A stretch of DNA of 34,953 nt from Alphaproteobacteria bacterium. Lineage in GTDB: Bacteria; Pseudomonadota; Alphaproteobacteria; Micavibrionales; Micavibrionaceae. The stretch covers positions 1 through 34,953 of the forward strand of contig JAGRKB010000038.1 in the NCBI GenBank assembly GCA_020442425.1. Direction: 5' to 3'. Both the position numbers and the translations under genes were made by a program. Numbering within the stretch: position 1 is the stretch's first letter; each line of letters starts with the position of its first letter. The notes under the pieces were generated by a model that saw nothing but the letters and a program-made list of their open reading frames with translations, was not told the DNA's origin and did no database searches. This document shows, piece after piece, positions 27,021 to 33,692 of this stretch.

Positions 27021-27308
27021 ATGGCAACAAACATCGAATTGGGACAACTACCGGACGGAGACTTTGCATTGGTATGCGATTCATCCCTGCCAAGCGGTGT
27101 AAAGCGGGTAGAATATTATCGTGACCAACGCCTCTTTATGCTGGTTTACGATATCCCAGAGCATGAGGGCGAGCTCATGCAATACGAACTAAAAGAAGAT
27201 ATAGCCGAAAAAGTTAAGAAAAGATCGTCTCTGGTGATTGTAGAGCCGGATTCTAAGACAGGCCGCCCAATGGGCTATTACACCTCTCTCATTCAAGTCG
27301 GCGCTTAA
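27021..27308 (+). CDS. Hypothetical protein, 95 residues
   Basis: I do not recognise a family. The 95-residue acidic protein starts MATNIELGQLPDGDFALVCD and has an alternating strand pattern (VKRVEYYRDQRLFMLVYDIP), an acidic helix (ELMQYELKEDIAEKVKKR) and a final segment SSLVIVEPDSKTGRPMGYYT. It looks like a small soluble alpha/beta protein. ATG 27021 follows the stop of the 56-codon gene by one base, so the two are very likely co-translated. tRNA-Gly follows 73 bases later with its own promoter-like sequence. Confidence 0.7.
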   Translation: MATNIELGQLPDGDFALVCDSSLPSGVKRVEYYRDQRLFMLVYDIPEHEGELMQYELKEDIAEKVKKRSSLVIVEPDSKTGRPMGYYTSLIQVGA

Positions 27309-27325
27309 AAAACGCAAAAACCCTC

Positions 27326-27354
27326 TTGCATTTACCCCAAAGGATCAGTATAAA
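27326..27354 (+). promoter_or_regulatory. Candidate promoter of tRNA-Gly
   Basis: TTGCAT (27326-27331) and TATAAA (27349-27354) are separated by exactly 17 bases and lie 27 bases before the mature tRNA 5' end. The -10 is close to consensus and the -35 is partial. Confidence 0.5.
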
Positions 27355-27381
27355 TCCCACCTGTTCAAAGAACTGGTCAGC

Positions 27382-27456
27382 GCGGGTGTAGCTCAGGGGT
27401 AGAGCGTTACCTTGCCAAGGTAAATGTCGAGGGTTCGAATCCCTTCACCCGCTCCA
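27382..27456 (+). tRNA. tRNA-Gly(GCC)
   Basis: A complete cloverleaf of 75 bases: acceptor GCGGGTG pairs with CACCCGC, the D-arm is GCTCAGGGGTAGAGC, the anticodon stem TTACC/GGTAA carries loop TTGCCAA with anticodon GCC, the T-arm is GAGGGTTCGAATCCCTT, the discriminator is T and CCA is encoded. The 3' half is repeated 137 bases downstream in interrupted form (27494-27597). Confidence 0.96.
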
Positions 27457-27493
27457 GTCTATAAATCTCCGAAAATCATTGGAAATTACAAAA

Positions 27494-27597
27494 GTCGCAA
27501 GGGTTCGACAAAAAGCTTCTCGAGCATAGCGAGGGTAGCGTTTGCAACTTTGACAAATAAAATGCTGTCAAAGTAATCCCTTCACCCGCTCCAGTCT
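27494..27597 (+). repeat. Interrupted second copy of the tRNA-Gly 3' half
   Basis: Positions 27494-27508 repeat the variable/T-stem/T-loop sequence of the tRNA (tRNA 27426-27438, with two extra bases). Positions 27575-27597 repeat without mismatch the 23 bases 27438-27460, that is the T-loop end, acceptor 3' strand, CCA and four flanking bases. Between the two pieces is a 67-base insert (27509-27575) that includes a perfect 9-bp inverted repeat ACTTTGACA/TGTCAAAGT (27547-27555 with 27566-27574) touching the second piece. The arrangement resembles an att-type duplication or a partial tRNA duplication invaded by a small palindromic element. Confidence 0.8.
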
Positions 27598-27630
27598 CTC
27601 TTCTCAAAACTTCCAAAAACTGTCCAGTGT

Positions 27631-27672
27631 TCGATAGCGAGCATAGAGCAGCATTTGCGGAATATCAGAACT
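27631..27672 (+). repeat. Degenerate relative of the tRNA-Gly-copy insert
   Basis: The sequence TTCGA...CGAGCATAG...AGCATTTGC...AACTTT at about 27630-27674 parallels TTCGA...CGAGCATAG...AGCGTTTGC...AACTTT at 27504-27551 in the insert, with small gaps. CGAGCATAG is exact at 27521-27529 and 27638-27646. It ends at the stop codon of lptB, so part of it forms the immediate 3' flank of that gene. Confidence 0.55.
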
Positions 27673-28455
27673 TTAAAGTGAAAAACCTTCGCCGAGATAA
27701 ACGCGGCGGACATCCTCATTTCCGACAATCTCTTCGGGAAGTCCTTCGGTCATAACCGTACCGTCATGGAGCACATAGGCGCGGTCTACAATGCCCAATG
27801 TATCGCGGACATTGTGATCTGTAATCAGCACACCGATATTACGGGTCTTCAATTGACTGATAAGAGCTCGAATATCCCCAACAGCAATAGGATCAATCCC
27901 GGCCAATGGCTCATCCAGCAAAACAAAATGTGGACGGGAGGCAAGAGCGCGAGCGATCTCAACGCGTCGACGCTCTCCACCCGAAAGTGCAATGGCAGGT
28001 GTACGCCGCAAATGGGATACAGAAAATTCAACTAATAAATCCTCTAGCAAAGCATCCTTGTCGTCATTATTCAGATCATTCTGCGTTTGAATAATGGACT
28101 TCAAATTATCCTCAACAGAAAGGCCGCGAAAAATAGAAGCTTCTTGTGGAAGATAGCCGATTCCCAAACGAGAACGGCGATACATCGGCAGAGTTGTAAT
28201 GTCCTGCCCGTCAAGTGAAATCTCGCCACCATCAGGAGGTAATAAACCTGTGATGATATAAAAACATGTGGTCTTTCCCGCCCCATTCGGACCGAGAATG
28301 GCAACAGCTTCTCCTCGCTGAACGCTCAAGGAGACATCCCTTAAAACAGGACGCTTTTTGTAAGATTTGGATAAATGCTTGGCAACCAGCCCCTTTGTCG
28401 GGTGACTCACAGAGGAGGCCTTTTTGCTGGAAGTATGGATAGGGGTAACGGTCAT
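27673..28455 (-). CDS. lptB: LPS export ABC transporter ATPase LptB
   Basis: The 260-residue ATPase drives extraction of LPS from the inner membrane as part of LptB2FGC. Walker A is GPNGAGKTT, the Q-loop region is IGYLPQEASIFRGLSVEDNL, the ABC signature is LSGGERRR, Walker B is FVLLDEPLAGID and the switch histidine is in ITDHNV. The LSVEDNL and LAGIDPIAV wording is specific to LptB within the ABC family. A 25-residue N-terminal extension (Ser/Lys-rich) precedes the domain. It is the last gene of the rnd-kdsD-lptC-lptA-lptB chain, 12 bases after lptA. In most alphaproteobacteria rpoN follows; here the tRNA-Gly repeat region does. Confidence 0.96.
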   Translation of the reverse strand: MTVTPIHTSSKKASSVSHPTKGLVAKHLSKSYKKRPVLRDVSLSVQRGEAVAILGPNGAGKTTCFYIITGLLPPDGGEISLDGQDITTLPMYRRSRLGIGYLPQEASIFRGLSVEDNLKSIIQTQNDLNNDDKDALLEDLLVEFSVSHLRRTPAIALSGGERRRVEIARALASRPHFVLLDEPLAGIDPIAVGDIRALISQLKTRNIGVLITDHNVRDTLGIVDRAYVLHDGTVMTEGLPEEIVGNEDVRRVYLGEGFSL

Positions 28456-28467
28456 TAATAGGCTCGC

Positions 28468-29190
28468 TTATTTTTTCTTGCCCGAAGACGGATAAAAAAT
28501 ACCTTTAACCCGCGGACGATTTTTTTTGCCTGAAATAGTGCTGACTTTTGTCGTCAAATTCATCTTGGCATAATCGCCTTCAATCCAGTTAAAGCCCTGC
28601 ATAATTTTAACATTGCCGATCAACTCTGCAATATTCGAGGCCTTATCAAAAGTGGCCTTATCACCGCTGGCTTTTTGTTCACCATCTGTGGAGATGACAA
28701 CAGAGCCATAAGCCTCGGCGCGTTTCATAACAGCATTTTCAAGAAAAACTTTTATTTCGTTCGCAACAAGAGTGTCTTTCCCACGAGATACCATAGGTTT
28801 ACTCGAAGGCGAGCCGGTTAAAACAACAACTTGGTTGGCAATATCATAAACGGCCCGTTCCCCTTCAGCGCGGTCAGATTGAGCCTCAACCGATGAAGAC
28901 AATATAACAACCTTTCCCTCAGCGGTAACTTTGATAAGGTCGCTGGTGCTTCCATCTACTCCCGCATATTCGGCAATCAGCAATTGCCCGGCAACAGAAA
29001 AATCACTCTGCTTGGCGACGGCGTTTCCACGAGCTGTATAAGATTTAGCCGTCTGGTTCCATTCAAGGTCTTGATCGGCCGTAATTTCCAATGGAGCATC
29101 TTCTGCTTGGGCAGCAGAAAAAGAAAAGCCGACTCCCAAAAACAAAACAAGAAGCAAAGCAAAAGCAGACGGACGGAGAAAATAAAACAT
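28468..29190 (-). CDS. lptA: LPS transport periplasmic protein LptA
   Basis: The 240-residue protein has a signal peptide (LLVLFLGVGFSFSAAQA) and an OstA-like beta-jellyroll domain beginning PLEITADQDLEWNQTAKSY. LptA forms the periplasmic bridge that carries LPS from LptC to LptDE at the outer membrane. It ends in a basic tail (KKNRPRVKGIFYPSSGKKK). Its ATG overlaps the stop of lptC by one base (TAATG), so the two are translationally coupled; lptB follows after 12 bases. Length and position match alphaproteobacterial LptA. Confidence 0.93.
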   Translation of the reverse strand: MFYFLRPSAFALLLVLFLGVGFSFSAAQAEDAPLEITADQDLEWNQTAKSYTARGNAVAKQSDFSVAGQLLIAEYAGVDGSTSDLIKVTAEGKVVILSSSVEAQSDRAEGERAVYDIANQVVVLTGSPSSKPMVSRGKDTLVANEIKVFLENAVMKRAEAYGSVVISTDGEQKASGDKATFDKASNIAELIGNVKIMQGFNWIEGDYAKMNLTTKVSTISGKKNRPRVKGIFYPSSGKKK

Positions 29191-29900
29191 TACGGTTTGG
29201 ACTCCTCGGTCACAGGTGGATTGGAAGCGGAGCGAAGGATTAGCTTGGCGGGCCCTTTAAATACCACTGTATCTTTTTTTCCGTCAGCTTCCAAGCCTTG
29301 TGCAGAAATTTCTCCGGCAGGACCATGACCAACAACCGCTTCATCAGAAGTCATCAACTGATCGTCGATATTGATTTGGATAGATTGGGACTGCAGTTCA
29401 TATCCGGTGTCATGGTTAATGGAAACATCACCATTGAGCTGCAAAACACCCTCTTCCTGACGGTAATCGCCCTGTTGAGCTTTAAGAGCAACCCAGTTCC
29501 CGCTTTTAAGATTGATATCGGCAACGGGCTGATCCAAATGGATGAGATTCATATTCTCTGAGTTCTGTGTCGCTTTGTCTGCGGTAATAGTATAGGGCTG
29601 ACTATCAGAATCCTCGGACTGGAATTTAGGGTTAATCAGTTCGTTGCTACTGGCTGTTTGGGGAGAGATATCTTCTCTGGGGATCGCCTTAATCGGAGCC
29701 TTGTCATCATCTGACCAGACCATCAGAACGACAACGATTGCAAGGGCTACCACAGGAAAAATCAATCGCAGGCTACGCACATATCGGGAGTAAAGGCGGG
29801 TGCGAGATGCGCGTGAAGCAATATCCTCTTCGCTACGAACCAATCTGTCTGCAGAGATAGGAGAGGAATCATTTTCAGAACTGTGAAGGCTATTGTTCAT
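29190..29900 (-). CDS. lptC: LPS export protein LptC
   Basis: The 236-residue bitopic inner-membrane protein has a cytoplasmic N terminus of about 45 residues, one membrane helix (LIFPVVALAIVVVLMVWS) and a periplasmic OstA-like domain (LINPKFQSEDSDSQPYTITA, then LQLNGDVSINHDTGYELQSQ). LptC receives LPS from LptFG and passes it to LptA. The N-terminal part is longer than in E. coli LptC, as usual in Alphaproteobacteria. It lies 14 bases after kdsD and overlaps lptA by one base. Confidence 0.92.
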   Translation of the reverse strand: MNNSLHSSENDSSPISADRLVRSEEDIASRASRTRLYSRYVRSLRLIFPVVALAIVVVLMVWSDDDKAPIKAIPREDISPQTASSNELINPKFQSEDSDSQPYTITADKATQNSENMNLIHLDQPVADINLKSGNWVALKAQQGDYRQEEGVLQLNGDVSINHDTGYELQSQSIQINIDDQLMTSDEAVVGHGPAGEISAQGLEADGKKDTVVFKGPAKLILRSASNPPVTEESKP

Positions 29901-29914
29901 CCATCCCCCGAGCC

Positions 29915-30928
29915 TTAAGCGATGCCGGCCTTTAACAATTCTTGAATTCTGATCAAGCCAACGACTTTGTTGTTTTCATCAGCAACAATCAGGGATGTGA
30001 TAGGGGGCTCCCCATGGCCGACCATGATATCCAATGCTTTAGCGGCTAAAATGTCCGGACGGATACTGCGTGGATTTTTGGACATGATTTCCGAGACTTT
30101 TCTCTGCAATAGATCAGGAGCCATATGGCGCTTCAAATCACCATCAGTCACAATGCCAATCAATTTTTTCTGTTCATCTACGACGACGACAGATCCAAGA
30201 TTTTTAGACGAGAGTGTGATTAAGGCATCGGACATTAATGTATCAACAAAGGCAAAAGGCAAATCATCGCCTTTTACCATCAAATCAGATACTTTACGCA
30301 ACTTCTGACCAAGCTTGCCGCCTGGGTGCCAAACACGGAATTGTTCGGCGGTTAATCCCATTCTCTCCAGTAAAGCAACGGCAATCGCATCACCCAAAGC
30401 CATCATTTGCGTAGTGGAAGTGGTAGGGGCGAGGCCGTTCGGACAAGCCTCAGGAATTTTTGGAAGGATCAAAGCAATATCTGAATGCTGCGCCAACGGA
30501 CTATCAGGATTTCCCGTCATAGAAATCAAAGGGATATTAAACCGTTTTGAATATCCGATCATATCGGTCAACTCGGCATTGGTTCCCGAATAAGACAGCA
30601 TGATGATGACATCATCTTCCGTGATCATACCCAGATCACCATGGGACGCTTCACCGGGGTGAATGTAGTAAGAAGGGGTAGCAGTGGAAGCGAGTGTGGC
30701 GGATATTTTTCTGGCCACATGACCGCTCTTCCCGATTCCGGCCACAATCAAACGTCCCCGACCAATGTCTTTCATGGCTTGGATTGTTTCAATCGTTTTA
30801 ATGAATGCACCATTCAAAGAATCAGACAAAGCCTGAAGACCGGAAACTTCGGTTGCCAGAGTTCTTTTTGCAGAGGCGAGGTCATCAAAATCAGGAGTAG
30901 CTTGTTTCTGCGTCATGGTTTGGGTCAT
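29915..30928 (-). CDS. kdsD: Arabinose-5-phosphate isomerase (KpsF/GutQ type)
   Basis: The 337-residue enzyme converts ribulose-5-phosphate to arabinose-5-phosphate, the first step to Kdo for the LPS core. The SIS sugar-isomerase domain (about 45-180) has AGIGKSGHVARKISATLAST, IHPGEASHGDLGMI and SYSGTNAEL; two CBS domains follow (about 215-330: LMSDALITLSSKNLGSVVVV and EIMSKNPRSI...LIVADENNKVVGLIRI). The length is standard. ATG 30928 is used; a second in-frame ATG lies four codons on. The gene starts 15 bases after rnd and precedes lptC by 14, so Kdo supply and LPS transport are expressed together. Confidence 0.95.
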   Translation of the reverse strand: MTQTMTQKQATPDFDDLASAKRTLATEVSGLQALSDSLNGAFIKTIETIQAMKDIGRGRLIVAGIGKSGHVARKISATLASTATPSYYIHPGEASHGDLGMITEDDVIIMLSYSGTNAELTDMIGYSKRFNIPLISMTGNPDSPLAQHSDIALILPKIPEACPNGLAPTTSTTQMMALGDAIAVALLERMGLTAEQFRVWHPGGKLGQKLRKVSDLMVKGDDLPFAFVDTLMSDALITLSSKNLGSVVVVDEQKKLIGIVTDGDLKRHMAPDLLQRKVSEIMSKNPRSIRPDILAAKALDIMVGHGEPPITSLIVADENNKVVGLIRIQELLKAGIA

Positions 30929-30943
30929 TGTTGATCCTGAAAA

Positions 30944-31564
30944 TTACGAATTATGGGCGAAGATATCTATTTCTGGCCATCCTGCCAGATCAAGCTCAGC
31001 ACGGGCAGGAAGAAAATCAAAACAAGCTTGAGCCAAACTCATACGACCCTCACGCTCGAGAATTGGATCAAGGTGCTCTTTAAGTTTGTGCAAATATAAA
31101 ACATCATTTGCCGCATAAATTTTTTGTTCTTCAGAGAGGGTATCCGCCCCCCAATCTGAGGATTGTTGCTGCTTGCTTAACTCAACGCTCAGCAATTCAC
31201 GGCATAACTCTTTAAGGGAGTGACGGTCAGTGAATGTTCGAACCAGACGAGAGGCTATTTTTGTACAATAGACAGGAGAGCAATCCACTCCCATATAAGC
31301 CTTGATAGAAGCGATATCAAAACGCCCAAAATGAAAAATTTTAAGGATTTTGGGATCGCTCAGAAGCCGTCTCAAATTCGGTGCAGCGTAGTCACTTCCA
31401 ACGGAAAATTGAACCAGATGAGCATTTCCGTCTCCAAACGAGAGTTGAACCAGACAAAGCCGGTCTCGAGCCAGATTTAATCCCATTGTCTCTGTATCGA
31501 TGGCAACAGAATTCCCAAAAGCCAGATCATCTGGCAAATCATTTTTATGTAAGTAAATGGTCAT
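30944..31564 (-). CDS. rnd: Ribonuclease D, short form
   Basis: The 206-residue protein is a DEDD 3'-5' exonuclease: VAIDTETMGLN (motif I), IFHFGRFDIASIKAYMG (motif II), and YAANDVLYLHKL (motif III). It lacks the HRDC domains of the longer enterobacterial RNase D; this short form is usual in Alphaproteobacteria, next to kdsD and the lpt genes. It trims 3' ends of tRNA and other stable RNA. ATG 31564 starts it. It is the first gene of the LPS operon and lies 71 bases after the secreted-protein gene. Confidence 0.93.
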   Translation of the reverse strand: MTIYLHKNDLPDDLAFGNSVAIDTETMGLNLARDRLCLVQLSFGDGNAHLVQFSVGSDYAAPNLRRLLSDPKILKIFHFGRFDIASIKAYMGVDCSPVYCTKIASRLVRTFTDRHSLKELCRELLSVELSKQQQSSDWGADTLSEEQKIYAANDVLYLHKLKEHLDPILEREGRMSLAQACFDFLPARAELDLAGWPEIDIFAHNS

Positions 31565-31635
31565 GGCTGAGGAATATCGTTTTTTTGCATTTTTTTCAAG
31601 GGAAATGCTTTAAATTATGGGAATTAAGGCGATCT

Positions 31636-33285
31636 TTATTGGCTCAAAAGCGGGAGCTGTGCATCAGGCGCACGTTGAGGATAATAAGAAATCTTGCGGG
31701 CATGCCCATGGAGTTTGTTAGTAGCGGCAACTTCACGTGTTCCGATAACAAGAAGATTCAGAGTGGGTGATGTTCCACCGGAATCATTAGTGGTTGGATT
31801 TCCCAGGCCAGAGATTGCAAAAGAATTGGTTTTGTACGCCATGGCAATGCGCCCTGGAGTGAAAGCTGTAAAACTATCTCCGGTAACAAAATTAGCAACT
31901 TGAGAGGCTGCCGTGACAGCTTCACCGCGGGCGTCTTGCGTTGTGCTTCGGATAAATCCCCAGACAAAGTGTTGAGCAGTTCCATTAGTAAGAGCGAATA
32001 GAGTGTAACCAAAATCAGTATGAAGGAAATTATCAACTTCGGCCTCCCCGACAATAGTCCCCTCCGCTCCGTTTAGCCAGGCTCCACCAGGTAATGAAAA
32101 CCCTTCACTATTGCGCCCGACAGTAGAGGCTGCCGTCGGAACATAAGAAGTCATATTCGGACTAATCTCGAATTGAGCTCCATATAAAGCTATGCCGGAA
32201 CTGGCGTCTCCTGCAAAAGCGGAGAAACTAGTGTTATTGCTGGCATAATAACGAACTTGTGCTGTTGCAACACTGACAGGGGCGGAAATGCCGACACGGC
32301 ACCAACCGTTATTAATTGTTTGAGTGAAGTTATTTGTGATACCGGAGCTATTACTCAAACTGCATCCTGAAAGATTGAATGTTGCCTTGTGGGACGTAGC
32401 ATTCTCAATAATTTCTACAGTCACATAACCGTACCCGTTTGCTTTGGCAAAAATGCTCGCGGTGTGTGTGTTTCCGGCTGTCGCGGTCAAGGCGCCGGAA
32501 CTAACGGAGTGAAGGGCATTATTCGTGTCGGGAATTAGAAAATCCGCGTTGGATGTCCCATCAGGAGAAATTGCTGCGTTAGATGTAACAGAAGATTGAG
32601 TTTTAACCCATGCCGCTTGCTGGAACTGATCAGAGTAGATCGCTTGATTGGTTCGGCCTTGCTCAATAAGTAGTCCGCGTACAGAAAGAGTATTGGGATT
32701 ATAATCGATGCGAGGTGTGTGAGTAGACGCAGTGCGCAAAATGCCGCCACTATCATAATAAGTGGCAATGGAGGGGCGAAAGAAATTCACGCTAGCAGCA
32801 GTTATAAATGAGTTTAGGTCATTATAAACAGTACCATTGACTGTGAAGCGACCATCGGAGTCTGCAACAAAATCCATAGAAAGTGAGGGATAATCGACCT
32901 TTACACCACTGGTATTTGGCAGACTATAAGAAAAGTCAGTCATTACATTGCCGCTGAGGTCTGTTAGAACACCTCCATTAGCTTGCAGAGGGGTTTGAAG
33001 CGTAATCCCGTCTAAATCAAGATCCCCCGGCGTTGCTGTATAAGAAAAAGTAAGGCTAGAAGTGCCACTGCCTGCGCTGTAGGTTGCATAGCGGGTTTGC
33101 CCGCCGACATCCATCTGAATTCGAGGAATTCCTCCCCCCGTATTAACATTGACGGCCTCGCTCATTGTAACTGTAAAGGAAAAAGAAGGGGCCGCTGCCC
33201 GTGCTGTAGATACGGCTAGACAGAGAAATAGGGCTGTAAAAACAATACAGAAAAATTTTAAGCTTTGATGAGGCAGAAATGGCAT
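31636..33285 (-). CDS. Secreted beta-rich protein with phage-fibre-like and lectin-like parts
   Basis: The 549-residue protein has a Sec signal peptide (FFCIVFTALFLCLAVSTARA). Residues of about 33-130 look like an Ig/cadherin-like SwmB-type repeat (TVTMSEAVNVNTGGGIPRIQ, GDLDLDGITL). The middle part carries RGLLIEQGRTNQAIYSDQFQ followed by AAWVKTQSSVTSNAAISPDG, which closely recalls the LIEGARTN...W.K...PDGT pattern of phage head-spike/tail-fibre proteins and their carbohydrate-binding domains. The last 170 residues (GTIVGEAEVDN..., KISYYPQRAPDAQLPLLS) look like a laminin-G/concanavalin-like fold with the usual final arm. It probably binds polysaccharide outside the cell; no catalytic motif is visible. 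It could have been acquired from a phage. No recognised name. Confidence 0.75.
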   Translation of the reverse strand: MPFLPHQSLKFFCIVFTALFLCLAVSTARAAAPSFSFTVTMSEAVNVNTGGGIPRIQMDVGGQTRYATYSAGSGTSSLTFSYTATPGDLDLDGITLQTPLQANGGVLTDLSGNVMTDFSYSLPNTSGVKVDYPSLSMDFVADSDGRFTVNGTVYNDLNSFITAASVNFFRPSIATYYDSGGILRTASTHTPRIDYNPNTLSVRGLLIEQGRTNQAIYSDQFQQAAWVKTQSSVTSNAAISPDGTSNADFLIPDTNNALHSVSSGALTATAGNTHTASIFAKANGYGYVTVEIIENATSHKATFNLSGCSLSNSSGITNNFTQTINNGWCRVGISAPVSVATAQVRYYASNNTSFSAFAGDASSGIALYGAQFEISPNMTSYVPTAASTVGRNSEGFSLPGGAWLNGAEGTIVGEAEVDNFLHTDFGYTLFALTNGTAQHFVWGFIRSTTQDARGEAVTAASQVANFVTGDSFTAFTPGRIAMAYKTNSFAISGLGNPTTNDSGGTSPTLNLLVIGTREVAATNKLHGHARKISYYPQRAPDAQLPLLSQ

Positions 33286-33377
33286 AATGGAACCGGAAAG
33301 CTAAAGATAACTGATTATTCACCAGCAAGGATGGTAATCCAAGAGCATCAAAAAGTTAAACGGAAAGTTTTTTAGAA

Positions 33378-33464
33378 TGGTGCCCTGAAGAAGACTCGAA
33401 CTTCCACGTCCCGGAGGACACAAGTACCTGAAACTTGCGCGTCTACCAATTCCGCCATCAGGGC
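33378..33464 (-). tRNA. tRNA-Leu(CAG)
   Basis: An 87-base tRNA with acceptor GCCCTGA/TCAGGGC, discriminator A and encoded CCA. The anticodon arm CAAGT-TTCAGGT-ACTTG gives anticodon CAG, and the long variable arm (TGTCC...GGACG) marks a class II leucine tRNA. The T-arm contains GTTCGAGTC. Confidence 0.96.
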
Positions 33465-33495
33465 ACAAATTTAAGTGCTTTAGGGTAGGGCGATA

Positions 33496-33524
33496 CATCT
33501 AGCCGAGCACCAAAGAGATGTCAA
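33496..33524 (-). promoter_or_regulatory. Promoter of tRNA-Leu
   Basis: On the minus strand a perfect TTGACA (33524-33519) is followed after exactly 17 bases by TAGATG (33501-33496) and then by a GC-rich stretch (CGCCC) typical of stable-RNA promoters. The tRNA 5' end is about 30 bases further on. Confidence 0.6.
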
Positions 33525-33618
33525 ATCAAATATAATTGCCTTTTAGTTCAAAAATTGACGTTTTTTTAGCTTTTTTTTTACTAGAATTTTGAGATGATAG
33601 GGTGGAGAAATCGCTTCG

Positions 33619-33665
33619 ATCCCGACGGGATAGCTCAGAGGCGCCTCTCTGGCCGTTCGCGCGAA
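33619..33665. promoter_or_regulatory. Chain of three perfect palindromes upstream of the receiver gene
   Basis: Within 47 bases lie ATCCCG-A-CGGGAT (33619-33631), AGAGGCGCCTCT (33637-33648) and TTCGCGCGAA (33656-33665). Each is a perfect inverted repeat, and they are more GC-rich than the surrounding AT-rich DNA. They lie in the presumed leader of the gene starting at 33693. They may be operators for a dimeric regulator or hairpins in the leader RNA. Confidence 0.5.
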
Positions 33666-33692
33666 TTCACGGAAAGAACCATAGGAAATATT

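Noticed and set aside
26723..27093. Two overlapping minus-strand frames (103 and 106 codons) across the small gene pair
   Set aside because: They run antisense to two plus-strand genes with good start signals and contain membrane-like runs that only reflect the AT-rich noncoding stretch; no ribosome-binding site was seen.
33555..33587. TTGACG...TAGAAT upstream of the receiver gene as promoter
   Set aside because: The two boxes are 21 bases apart and separated by poly-T runs, outside the usual sigma-70 range.
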